Shown: one piece after another, positions 20,176-30,772 of the stretch | Numbering within the stretch: the first letter of the stretch is position 1 | Layout: each line of letters starts with the position of its first letter | DNA from: Trichodelitschia bisporula | Taxonomy: Eukaryota; Ascomycota; Dothideomycetes; Phaeotrichales; Phaeotrichaceae | Length of the DNA stretch: 64,000 nucleotides | Reading direction: 5' to 3' | NCBI GenBank assembly: GCA_010356995.1 | Contig: ML996689.1 | Coordinates: 2,836-66,835 of the forward strand | Position numbers and translations under genes: made by a program | Notes under the pieces: generated by a model | What the model saw: only the letters and a program-made list of their open reading frames with translations | Database searches by the model: none | What the model was told of the DNA's origin: nothing

Positions 20176-22554
20176 ATGCCGCCAAACCTCAAGACCTTCC
20201 AACCTCAGGCTAAGGTCTACACGCCTGGCCCGTACAGTGTCGAATCCCCCGGTTACGAGCGCGTCGAGGGCGAGACTCTCCCACGTCGCAACACCAAGGT
20301 CAAGGACGGCCTTGCGACCACGCCTGCCGAAGGAGTCAACACCATCTACGACATTGTGCGCTATGCTGCCCAAAAGTACGGCAATGCCAAGGCTATAGGA
20401 ACACGGCGCCTCGTGAGGATGCACGATGAGGTGAAGAAGGTCAAGAAGATGGTGGATGGCAAAGAGACCATGGTCGACAAGAAGTGGAACTACTTTGAGC
20501 TGTCAGGCTACACCTACATGACCTTCGTCGAGTACGAGACCTTTGCACTGCAGCTTGGTGCAGGCTTGAAGAAGTTGGGCCTGGTGGCCCACGACCGCGT
20601 GCATCTGTTTGCCGCGACGCAGTAAGTTGCCCCATGATATTCGCTTCAAAATCTGACAGACAGCTCGCAATGGCTCGCCACGGCTCATGGTACGTTCGCT
20701 CCTGCCCTCCGAACTCCCCCTTGTCAGCATCGCTAACCCCCCGCAGGCGCAATGTCGCAGTCCATGGCCATCGTCACCGCCTACGACACGCTCGGCGAGG
20801 ACGGCCTCAAGCACTCGATGCTGCAGACCAACGCCAAGGCCATCTACCTCGACCCGCACCTGCTCACCAAGCTGATCAACCCGCTCAAGGAGGCCAAGGA
20901 CATACAGGTCGTCGTTTACAACAGCGAGTCTGACGTGAAGCAGTCCGACATCGACAAGCTGAAGGACGCGCACCCACACCTGACGATCCTGAGCATCGAG
21001 GAGCTGCGCAAGCTGGGTGAGGAGAACCCCGCCGAGCCGACGCCGCCGTCGCCCGATGACCTGGCATGTATCATGTACACTTCGGGCTCGACGGGCCCGC
21101 CCAAGGGCGTGATGTTGAAGCACAGTAACGTCATCGCTGCAGGTGGGTCATGTCTTGCATTGTTCGTTTCCTTCAGCTAATGTCACAGTCGCCGGCGTCA
21201 ACGTCGTCGTCGGACCGTATCTCGGCCCCGGCGACAGCCTGCTCACGTACCTGCCTCTGGCGCACATCCTTGAGTTTGTCTTCGAGAACGCGGTGCTTTT
21301 CTGGGGCGGCACTATGGGCTACGGCAACCCGCGCACGCTGTCCGACACCAACGTGCGCAACTGCAACGGTGACATCCGCGAGTTCAAACCGTCGGTGCTC
21401 GTCGGCGTACCAGCGGTGTGGGAGACAGTCAAGAAGGGCATCATCAGCAAAGTCAATGCCGGTAGCTTCGTCGTCAAGAACATGTTCTGGGGCGCCATGT
21501 CGGCCAAGGAGTTCCTGCTGCGCAGCGGGCTGCCAGGCGTCGGTGTGCTGGACGCCGTCGTGTTTAGCAAGATCCGCGATGCGACTGGCGGCCGCCTGCG
21601 CATCTGCCTGAACGGCGGCGGCCCGGTTGCGAAGGAGACACAGCGGTTCATCTCGATCGCGATTGCGCCGATGATCAGCGGCTACGGGCTGACGGAGACA
21701 TCTGCGTGAGTTTGCTGGAGCATTTAGATTGGAACCTGCTAATTCCACAGGATGGGTGCGCTCATGGACCCGCTGGCGTGGACCGATGATGCACTCGGCG
21801 AAATGCCCGGCTCTATCGAGATCAAGCTCGTGGACTTCCCGGACGCCGGCTACTTTGCGGCGAACAAACCGCCGCAGGGTGAGATCTGGATCCGCGGCGC
21901 GAGCGTTGCCGACGGCTACCTCGACCTCGAGGAAGAGAGCAAGGAGGCATTTGCTGAAGGAGGCTGGTTTAAGACCGGCGACATCGGCGAGTGGGACCAC
22001 AAAGGGCAGCTCAAGATCATCGACCGCAAGAAGAATCTCGTCAAGACGTCGAACGGGGAGTATATTGCGCTGGAGAAGGTTGGTGGTCCGAATGCGGTGA
22101 TGTGGCGAGTGAACGCTAACGAGGGCAGCTTGAATCCGTGTACCGCTCGGCGCCCATGGTGCTCAACATATGCGTTTACGCTGACCAGAGCAAGACGAAG
22201 CCTATCGCCATCATCGTGCCGGCCGAGCCGGTGCTCAAGCAGCTGGCAAGCAGCATTGGCGTCAAGGGTGACCACCTTGAAGAGCTAGTGAACGACGAGA
22301 AGCTCAACGACGCCGTGCTCAAACAGCTGCAGGATGCGGGCCGCAAGGGCGGGCTCGCCGGCATTGAGATCATCGAAGGCGTCGTGCTAGCAGACGAGGA
22401 ATGGACGCCGCAGAACGTAGGTGCTCTGAATTATTGAGTGAACATCACTGACCAACAGAACCTCGTAACATCGGCGCAAAAGCTCAACCGGAGGGGCATC
22501 CTCGACAAGTACCGCAAGGAGGTGGAGCACGCGTACAAGAAGGCTGGCTCGTAG
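20176..22554 (+). CDS. Long-chain fatty acid-CoA ligase
   Basis: Seven exons (20176-20621, 20664-20689, 20747-21142, 21189-21705, 21751-22078, 22129-22416, 22459-22554) give 698 residues, typical for Faa1/Faa4-type enzymes. Exon 2 is a 26-nt microexon. Motifs in order: ATP/AMP loop [19 protein letters not shown], gating segment [34 protein letters not shown], and the C-terminal [26 protein letters not shown]. The protein activates C12-C20 fatty acids to acyl-CoA for lipid synthesis or beta-oxidation. No signal peptide or clear peroxisomal tripeptide (ends AGS), so the cytosolic or lipid-droplet Faa group fits better than a peroxisomal one. All introns are GT-AG and 42-57 bp. The gene appears intact. 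Confidence 0.93.
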
Positions 22555-23111
22555 CTTTTCGGTTAGCATGCTGCGTTCGGGTGCGATGAGTGATGGGTTA
22601 TGTTCGGATGTAATGCTCACATGTATTCTATGTGTCTTACTTGGAGTCAGTAGCGTACTCTGGGAGTTATGCTGATGCGGGCTGCTTCGTACTGGAGTCG
22701 CGCTGGGGTAGTGCCGCTGCATCAGCCAAAGCGGAGGCGCCGAACAAGCGATGAATGCTTTTCGGTAGGTATCAGCGCAGATTTCTTCTTTCGCATCTGT
22801 AGTATTCACCGCAAGTCATGGATCACTGTAGTTTAACTCAGTTCGAACCGCATGTCCCAACGCGGGATCAAGCATCAATCCTGCCAAGCCATACTCCACA
22901 CCACCCCCGGCTCCGCGCCCGACGCGCCAGTGCCACGCGCGGGGCAGTGTGATCGGGGTGAAGAGGGGGCGGCAAGGCTCCCGACGGAACGACATCGCCC
23001 CGCTTCACCTCACTCCCACCGCAGACCGTACGTCTGATGTACGCGTCCTGACCCCATTCAAATTCAACAAATTCCCCTTCATCCTATCTGCACATCGTGT
23101 CCGGCACTCAC
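22555..23111. other. Intergenic region
   Basis: 3' flank of the acyl-CoA synthetase and promoter of the next plus-strand gene. No gene seen. Confidence 0.45.
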
Positions 23112-25105
23112 ATGGCGCTGCTACTCTACTTGCCTCGTGTGCTTCCCCGCTCTTGCCTGGCTGCACCGCGCGTGCCAGCTGCGCTGGTGCAGCGAAGATG
23201 GTGCGGTGGGAAGGCGGCGAGGAGGCAGCGGAGGAGGGAGGTGAAGGCGGAGTGGGAGGCGGAGTTGAAGGCGATGAAGGAGGCGCGAGGTGAGGATGAT
23301 GTGGTGCGTGCGCTGAAGGAGTGGGTGTGTAGGCCTTGGGGGTGGTGGGAGGAGGGTGGGGTGGGGGAGACACAGCCGGAGAAGGAGCGTGGGATGAGTA
23401 AGAGGATGGAGAAGAAGGAGAGGAGAGAGAGGAGGGAGGTTAAGGCTGAGGTGAGTTTCGTCTGTGATCAGCCCCATGCCTTTGCTAATGGAAACAGCCA
23501 GCCCACATCATGGCCACGCCTCCCACGGCGGAGAAAGAGATGGTGTACGATCCCATCAGCAACCGCATGGTCGAGAAATCTTCCCGAATGGAGACTGCTC
23601 TTAAGCGATTGGGCTCGTCACCTGTAGCCCGCTTCGCCCAAAACATGCATGAGCTCCATCCCGTCGAGCACCCGCCTTCGCCACGCAAAGAGACTGCGAA
23701 TAGATGTAACGTGCAGGACAAATATCACTGGGGACCTCCCGGCATAGTGGAGCGGACACATACGCAGGCATGTTCCACACGTGTAGCGGGCGAAGACGGC
23801 GTATGGCAGCAGAGGGTGATGGACGAAGCCGTACGGATCGATGCAGCTCCCGGAACGGACACCATGACAACAGCGGAAACGGAATCAACCCCGCAAGTGG
23901 CGGTCAACACAGAAATACAAACAGAACAGCCTGCGGAGTCCCCGACAGTCTCCCCACAAGCCGAACTCGACTCATCACCGCTCCAACCCGGCAGCCAGCC
24001 TCTTCCCCAACCAGGGGCATCTGAACCGACGTCACCGACTCATCTCCCTGGTGCACCCACCGAGCGCCTTCTTCCTGAAGTCAAAATACCGTCAGCGGAG
24101 GCGTACGATCCCCTGGTTGATGAGCACGTACGTGCCTATGAGCGTGAGGCCGCCACGGCCGAGGACTCCCAGCGGCTGACGGCGTCCCCCACCCCCCTTC
24201 AACCCGATCCTACCCCCGCTGAGCCATCTTTTCTTGCAATGAAGTCTTCGGTAGAAGGCTTTGATGCAAATGTCAGCCAGGATCTTCGCGCCTTTCGACG
24301 CCGCATGGAGGCAGGTGAGGTATTCTCACGCCTGGCAAAGGCAAATGTTAAGGGAGCCTCAACCCCAAGCCTAGTTGCATTGCCAGAGCAGGCATGGAAG
24401 CCTTCACCACCAACAGTAGCACCACCCACGCTAGCGCGGGAAATACCTACCCTTACTCCAACCGAAGCCAACAACGCGCGCGAGGCGGTCGTCCAGGCTG
24501 ACCCGGTCAAAGATGTGGCCAAAGCTGCCTCGCCGACGCCGGCGGCTGAGCAGGCGATGTATTCCATCCTGGCCCTCTCACCCGGCCATGCTTCCGCTAC
24601 TATCACGCAGATCACCAATCCTGTTCCAGCCGACGAGACTACGCTCCCGCTAACCATGGCTTTAAGGCAGCTCGCACTTCCGGCAGCGTTCATTTCACAC
24701 CTATCGCAACTAAGCGGAGAAGGATTCGAACCCGTGCATGCATCGGGCGATATCTTGATCCTCCGCCAGCGTTCCGCGGAGGTACGCAAGGCGGATGCGC
24801 CTCGGCCGGTTAATCCGATTGACAAGACGGGGGATGGGGAGTGGGACTTGCGCGTGCCGACGGGGGATTACATGAGTCCGACGGGGTTTGTAAGGTGGGA
24901 TCGGTTTGCGGAGGAGAAGGAGGCAAGGGTTGAGGCACCGAAGGCGAGGGGGCGGGTTGAAGAGCGTACGCCTGGTAGCGGCTGGCTAGGTCGGGTGTGG
25001 GTTGTGCTGCGCAATACGGCGGCGGTGTTTGGTACGGCTGTGGCGGGGGTTTATGTTGCGGGCGTGAGTTCGGAGGTGAGGGGGGAGGCGGGTAAGCGGA
25101 ACTGA
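23112..25105 (+). CDS. Probable mitochondrial protein, unknown function
   Basis: Two exons (23112-23450, 23498-25105) with a 47-bp phase-0 intron (GTGAGT...AACAG) give 648 residues. The ATG at 23112 begins a leader of hydrophobic and Arg-rich residues without acids (ALLLYLPRVLPRSCLAAPRV, then VQRRW), a typical matrix-targeting sequence; an ATG 15 bp upstream is also possible. Exon 2 opens with PISNRMVEK, followed by about 350 residues of Pro/Thr/Glu-rich low complexity. The C-terminal 130 residues are more ordered and contain GEWDLRVPTGDYMSPTGFVRWDRF and, near the end, one hydrophobic segment (VVLRNTAAVFGTAVAGVYVAG) that could span the inner membrane. I recognise the general pattern of fungal-specific mitochondrial proteins but cannot assign a function. 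Confidence 0.75.
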
Positions 25106-25594
25106 TGGTGGGTAGGGTGGTCGTGGCATTCGGCTTGAACCTGTATATGTATTTCAGCGACCTTACATCTGGCGAACTTTTCGATGAACTCCGTGGCTTT
25201 TGGCGGGAACCCTGTGCCCGTAGCGCTCCCCTAAAACGCAATGGAGTTCGTCGGAATGTTCGCCAGATGTAAGGTCCTACCAAGGTTTTGGGGGAAGTGC
25301 TTCTGCTCTGTTGCTTCAAATGCATAATGCTTAACTTCGCTCAGATATTTGTGACTTCGTCTGCTAGAATCGGATTTCGGGTTCCTTCAGCGTTTGCAGG
25401 GTGAGTGCGAATGGAGACATGCCAGCATGATTTTACTGACAGGCGTCGGAGCAAGGCTCGAGCAAGGCTGAAATACGGCACAAGTTCCAGATAGGAAAAC
25501 GGCTCATGAGAACCATAAGCACCGATTAGATGACATTACTCCAGGCCGATAAACGATTATATACAGGCATCTATCCAATTAACCCTCAACCCAA
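25106..25594. other. Convergent 3' intergenic region
   Basis: Lies between the 3' ends of the mitochondrial-protein gene (plus) and the S28 peptidase gene (minus). It contains the 34-bp-arm palindrome listed separately; otherwise nothing is seen. Confidence 0.6.
25159..25276. repeat. Near-perfect palindrome: 34-bp arms, 50-bp loop
   Basis: Left arm 25159-25192 and right arm 25243-25276 are reverse complements with three mismatches (GACCTTACATCTGGCGAAC... and ...GTTCGCCAGATGTAAGGTC). The 50-bp centre is partly complementary as well (TTTTGGCGGG and CTCCCCTAAAA). No open frame inside and no obvious target-site duplication. It could be a tiny MITE-like element, or a hairpin at the shared 3' end of two convergent genes. 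Confidence 0.8.
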
Positions 25595-27271
25595 TCAATG
25601 CCCAGGCCCAGACTCCACACGCCGCAACCTCGAATTCACAACCGGCTTCCCAGCCCCGGACTTAAAGCACTTAAGCCACTCCGTCAACGCATCATTAAAC
25701 AACTGCCTCGCTGACTTCCCCGCCTCAAACGTCAACCGGAAATCAAAGCAATGCTCCGCATCCGGCACCAAATACCCAAACAAACTTCCGTCACTCTTCT
25801 CGCACGCCGGAACCGTCTGCACCGCCTGCACCTTGTTGCTAAAATCCATATCGCTCAGCGGGCTCAGCGTGCGCCACGGGTCGAATTGTCCTCCAGTCCA
25901 GTATACGTTCGACGGCCGCGCATCCCACCCATCGTACCGCTGATTCGTCTCCTCGACCTTGGGCCAGGAAGGCAAGAAGCCGCTCGCCGCGCCGTCCGGG
26001 AACTGCGTGTGGCACCAGTCCTGCGCGTGCTCGAGGCTGTTGTACTTGCTGACCAGCTGGTGGTCGCCCAGGTTTGCGGTCTGGAAGAAGCCCCATTGCG
26101 TGCAGTACTGCCATGTCCAGGCAATGGCGTCGGGGTCCGCGGTGCGCTTGCTGAAGTCGCACTCGCCGCCCGCTGGCGAGCAGGTGGTCTTCATGTCGTT
26201 GTTGACGATCGTAAGCCACTCCGGGTACGCGATCCAGCGGCCGACCACCCAGCCTGCGCCCTTGGAAGGCGCCCACCCGGTCGCACCGGACACAGCCTTG
26301 GACTCAGGATCCGTAGAGATGTAGTTGCAGAACTTGGACAACCGGTCATCAACGCCGTAACTCTGCCACTCGCCGAACAGCGTCGTGAGCGCATCAGCAA
26401 TAGCACCATTCGAATTCACGCCCGCACCCTTGCCGAACATCTTCTCCTTGAATTCTAACCCCGTCTTGTTGTCCGCCATGATATTATCGATCTCCAGAAT
26501 CGCAGCATGGATATCGGCGCTGCAGTTCCCGTACCCCTTTGCATGGAGGCCGGCCCAGATGGGCTCGAAGTAGAAGCTCATATCAATGGACGCCTGCACC
26601 GGCGCGCTCGACGCGTAGCTCGCGTAGATGGTCTCGGGGTACATGTCACGGACGAAGCTCGCGCGCATGCCGGGATAGCTACCACCAACAAAGACCCACG
26701 GCGTGGACTTGGGCGTCAAATCAACGGAGGGAAACTTCTTGCGAGTAAAGTTCCACGCAAAGGCTGGGATATCGGCGAGCGCCTGCTCGGTGTCGAGGAA
26801 CTCGAATGCCGCGGATGGGGTCGTGAGGTTGACCTTGACAGGCGTACTCTCGCCGTAGTACCGGTGCTCCCAGACGATGCCAATAGCGCCGAACTGCGCG
26901 AGCATCTGCTTGAAGAAGCTGCGGGGACTGGTGAGGTACGACACCGTGCCATCGGCCGCACCCTCACCAGCGTCGAAAATCATCACCGGCCCGCCGGGCT
27001 TGTAGTGCGTTTCGCTGACCCAGAAGCGGTTGGGGAAGGTCCCGGCGTCGGGGTCCCAGTGGTCGACCGGGAGCTGCACCGTTTCCGCGGTGATGGCTTC
27101 GTCTATTGTACCGGACTGGAGCTGGAACATGGAGCCTGCGGTCGCGGCGCTGAGCTTCATCGGCCGGCCGTCGGGGTACAGGTTCAGTCCCGCCATGATT
27201 TGGTTGTGGCGGAGGACATCGTAGCGCAGGGCGGCGGCGGCGCCGAGGAGGGCGAAGAAGGTGTAGCGCAT
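25595..27271 (-). CDS. Secreted S28 serine peptidase (prolyl endopeptidase/carboxypeptidase type)
   Basis: Single exon, 558 residues, with a signal peptide (MRYTFFALLGAAAA). The S28 catalytic triad is visible: nucleophile in VGGSYPGM (Ser198), Asp464 in GGQFDPW and His507 in VPDAEHCFDF. GIVWEHRYYGESTP, a strongly conserved S28 segment that follows the oxyanion region, is at about 131-144. Several N-x-S/T sequons (NLT, NFT, NCS, NKT) suggest glycosylation. Members such as Aspergillus niger AN-PEP cleave after proline in acid conditions outside the cell; the substrate here is inferred. The length is usual and no break is seen. A TATA-like site lies 52 bp upstream of the ATG. Confidence 0.92.
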   Translation of the reverse strand: MRYTFFALLGAAAALRYDVLRHNQIMAGLNLYPDGRPMKLSAATAGSMFQLQSGTIDEAITAETVQLPVDHWDPDAGTFPNRFWVSETHYKPGGPVMIFDAGEGAADGTVSYLTSPRSFFKQMLAQFGAIGIVWEHRYYGESTPVKVNLTTPSAAFEFLDTEQALADIPAFAWNFTRKKFPSVDLTPKSTPWVFVGGSYPGMRASFVRDMYPETIYASYASSAPVQASIDMSFYFEPIWAGLHAKGYGNCSADIHAAILEIDNIMADNKTGLEFKEKMFGKGAGVNSNGAIADALTTLFGEWQSYGVDDRLSKFCNYISTDPESKAVSGATGWAPSKGAGWVVGRWIAYPEWLTIVNNDMKTTCSPAGGECDFSKRTADPDAIAWTWQYCTQWGFFQTANLGDHQLVSKYNSLEHAQDWCHTQFPDGAASGFLPSWPKVEETNQRYDGWDARPSNVYWTGGQFDPWRTLSPLSDMDFSNKVQAVQTVPACEKSDGSLFGYLVPDAEHCFDFRLTFEAGKSARQLFNDALTEWLKCFKSGAGKPVVNSRLRRVESGPGH

Positions 27272-27906
27272 GGTGAGGATTGAGGCTTGCTGCTGGTATC
27301 CATTGTCGCGTGCGGCTTGCGCATTATATACATCGCGGCCGATGAGATGGCCGGTGAGATGCCCGTTGTGGCGATGTCGTCGCCTTCCCGATGGGCTGCG
27401 ATAAGCTGCCTGTCAAGTGCCACGGCTTGCAGTCCCCGTCGGCCCGGCATAGAATGGAGCTGCTCCTTCAGGAGGGAGGCCGTGAATGCGGAGTGCGGCC
27501 CAGTGCCCGGAGGATCGGCGCTGGGGTGGGGGACCTATTTTCGGTGGGCATGAGATCTTCCGGGGTAAGTTAATTTGGGAGTTGCCCGATTGGGAAGCCT
27601 GTCCATGACTCAACCTTGATATGCCGCATCTGTCATGCCTAGGCAAACAACGTCCGCCGTGAATGGCGGCGGGAAAGCTTATGGCCTGAAGCAAAATATT
27701 CGTCACAGGCATAGAACGCGACGTAGTCACAAGCGTGGAATTAAGTACACTACAGTGATGAGCTTATACACAGGAGGTATCGTGGCAGAGGAGCCAAGTC
27801 TTCAAGCTCCATACACATGTTGATGGAACTAGTAGAATGAGAAACACAGGCGCCAGGCACTCCTCGAAGTAGGCCGCAGGCGCCTTTTTGTATCTTGTAC
27901 TCAGAA
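27272..27906. other. Intergenic region
   Basis: Promoter of the S28 gene (TATATAAT on the minus strand at 27323-27330) and 3' flank of the NTPase gene. A small pair of AGGCGCC-type sites flanks 27849-27884. No gene seen. Confidence 0.45.
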
Positions 27907-29383
27907 CTATCCGCCGATCCAGACTATCTCGCCGTTGGAGATAGACTCCTTGTACAATTTGTATTTGAAGAGGCTGTTTGTCAGAAATGCCTGCAAGAAG
28001 TTTGATTACACGTACCGATGGTGGATGGGGCTCGGAAAGAAGTAAGCAGTTGCAATGCCTTTCGCATGGAGGCGTCCTTGTTTATAGACAGTCTTCGCAT
28101 GGAGGAGTCCCTGTTGGTATACAGAGTTCAGGGCCGGGTTTTGTAGAATGTTTTCGACAAAGAAGGGAGCGTCAAGCGCTCGCTTCAGCACTTCCCACTC
28201 CTTAGCATCTTCCACATGCCCTATCGCATATGGGAGGCTTTTCATGCAGCCGGTCGTAGTAAGCTTTTCGAACAACCACTCGTCATTTTCGAGGATAGTC
28301 TCCACAACCTCGAGCGTCAACTGCGTTTCCGCACCTCGCATGCGCTGAACAAGGACCTATTACGTTAGCTGGATCGACCATGCGAAGTTTACTTACACCG
28401 TCAGTGCGGAGGATTTGCAGAATGGATGACGCACATCCGGCATGACCTGCCGTGAATTCATAGATATAATCGGCGACTCCGGGGCCGAGTCGGAATAGAC
28501 CCTCATCCCGCGCCTGTTCCTGCCGACGGACAGCCTCCGCAAACTCCTCTACGGTCAGGTCAAGGCCAAAGTCCGTAGCCTTAGTGGGCTGCATGCTCAT
28601 CATCTGGGCGGACGTGAGATGGAGCGGGACGGAGCCGGGAAATCTTGTAGGGACCGCTCCTCCACAGCCATATGAGGAGAAGAGAGCAACCATGGGGAGA
28701 TTCTGCTTTCCATTTATGCCCTTCAAGTAGTCGGTCCAAAAACCCTCATAAGGGTAGCTGTTTTGGGCCTCATCGATGAGCAACACAAGGCTTGGCGAGC
28801 ATATATCCTTCACCGCATACCCCTCCAACTGCAGAATTTTGCGAAGAAGGAGACGCCAGCCAGTGCCAGGCCCGAGCTCCCCTCCCCAGTGAGCTCCTTT
28901 CCAGGAGAACAGAACTACATCGAGTTCTGGATGGTGTGCTTTGATATGGAGGCCCAACAGAGCGGCGATGGTTGTCTTGCCGCTAGCTGGGGTTCCGTGG
29001 CAGTGTATCAGACGAACTTCCCGGAGTCGTTGCCACATCTTTTTGACCGTGTCGTGGCGTGGGACGAGAAACAGATTACGGAGCAGAATATCAAAGGTAT
29101 CACGGTCAGTACCGTTGGCAGTACCTCCCCGGAGAGCCGCATCCTCGACCTCCACGTTCTGGGGTGGTTTAGCGCGCACATGGTGACTCGGGCCGTGGCC
29201 ACACTCCAGGCACTCTGGAACCCCGTTCGGGGAGCCAACCGGAATCTCAAATATTCCGATTTCGCAGGGGCATACAACTTGGCACTTTCGGACTGGTATA
29301 ATGAAGTGGCATCGCCCAGTCGTGACTCGTAAGGTTGCAGAAGCTGGGGAAGGCTGCGAGAGCGGTAAGCCGACGATAGACAT
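27907..29383 (-). CDS. P-loop NTPase with N-terminal Cys-rich segment, unknown role
   Basis: Three exons (28397-29383, 28016-28344, 27907-27973) with introns of 52 bp (GTAAGT...TTCAG) and 42 bp (GTACGT...AACAG) give 460 residues. An N-terminal segment has four Cys and a His (CPCEIG... CLECGHG) that might bind metal. Walker A is GTPASGKTTIAALLG at about 132-146 and Walker B is LVLLIDEAQ, followed by YPYEGFWTDYLKG and the sensor-like ALFSSYG. The C-terminal half is helical with no recognised domain. This NTPase type occurs in expanded fungal families, sometimes discussed with Crinkler-like or STAND-like proteins; I cannot assign a function. The second intron is inferred because it bypasses a stop and restores a basic tail ending IVWIGG. 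Confidence 0.65.
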
Positions 29384-29686
29384 TGGAAAAAGCTTGATGG
29401 AGGCTTTCAGTAATGGCTTTCAAGTAGTGTAAAGCAGATTAATAGAAGTGGACGGTGGGTGTTCCTTTCATCGGAGGTTATGAATGGCGGTGACTGCTAA
29501 AGGTGTGATGTGCGTAGAGTGGATGGCTGCAGCAATGCAGTGATGAGAATCCTTGGCACCTGCCTTGAAGCCCGTGAGGAAAGAGTCACTTGTTGTGCAA
29601 GCAGCATAAAAAGCACTCATAGGTACATTAAGGCAAGATTCGGCCTCGTCAATTGGTGATGCTGGGAGACAAGATAGAACAGTCGC

Positions 29687-29758
<72 letters not shown>

Positions 29759-30772
29759 CGTCATTGTCGTCGTCGTCGTCGTTGTCGTCGTCGTAGGTGG
29801 TGTAGGCGGAAGGGACGATCCTTGGACCCTGACATTCGTAAACACAACGAGTTCATTGGTATCAGCCGGTGCGGAAGGAGCGATGGGACTATAATTCAAC
29901 GGGTGACCCCTGGGCGCAACTGAAACTCCCGAGGTTGAGCCAGCTGGGGGTCCACCTACTACAGTATGTATTCCTCGCCGCATACATATCCCATGACGTC
30001 TATCGCCCAAAACTTGACAGCCACCATGTGCAATCTGTGCCTCTTACAACCCGATATCGCGCGGGAGCGGCGATTTGAAGTGCACACGTAGTAGAGTACC
30101 ATGCCGTCGCGGCGCCTGGCACTAGCCGCAATGGAATAACATCAAGTGCTAGATCCAGAATCGGCACCGGGATGAAGGCAAATATATTTTTGCCCATGGG
30201 CATGAGGATCGCCGTCGGGGTTGGTTAATCTATGACTTGCCTGAAGTAGAAGTTACCCGCCCGGCCGGGACCAAAATCCGGGTCCGATGCTTCGAACAGG
30301 CCAGGAACGGAAGCCAAGCTGTCAAAGGAACTGTGCCGCCGAACATACTTGCAATCGCCGGAAAATGGAAAGTCGTACATAGCCGGAGACCATGTCGGTG
30401 AGCGGAGAGGGCTTTCTTTTTCCTGATGTGGCACGTCAACGACCTGCATCGTTCGGGTGACATGTCTGGGACCGGCAGCTTGTGCAGCTTGAACGATCAA
30501 GGTGGCCGCGAGCTCCGAAATCCGGACAAGACCTTGTCCATGGGCAGCGACTGATGACCAGACACAGCGGCTTCGGAAAAACCCAATGGCCCCAAGAGCA
30601 TTGGACTCACCATGTCATCGGAGGGTGCTTTCGTCCTTGCTTCATAATGCTACCAGCAGACGCAGGAGCTTTACGCATCTGCTGATTCTCTGCTCAGATC
30701 GCGAGATCATCCGATACGCCAGATCTGTAAGAGAGTCAGCGATGCAGGTACCGATTCCGATCCGCCCACGAC
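29384..30772. other. Region with possible multi-exon minus-strand gene, model unresolved
   Basis: Two minus-strand open stretches look protein-like. One (30235 to about 30610) includes SPAMYDFPFSGDCKYVRR and VPGLFEASDPDFGPGRAG. The other (29468-30010) is a Thr run encoded by a GTT/GTC repeat flanked by SAPADTNELVVFTNVRV and a Cys-containing tail (SCLPASPIDEAESCLN). They could be exons of one Thr-rich secreted or wall protein, but I could not find convincing splice sites joining them and no start is clear. Treat it as a hint only. Confidence 0.25.
29688..29796 (+). repeat. Trinucleotide microsatellite (TTG)n then (GTC)n
   Basis: About 24 uninterrupted TTG/GTT units (29688-29758), followed by interrupted GTC units to 29796. 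On the minus strand in one frame it reads as a run of roughly 40 Thr codons. Confidence 0.95.

Noticed and set aside
24715-24740. GATTCGAACCCG resembling a tRNA T arm
   Set aside because: Lies inside the coding exon of the mitochondrial-protein gene and has no matching A box or stems.
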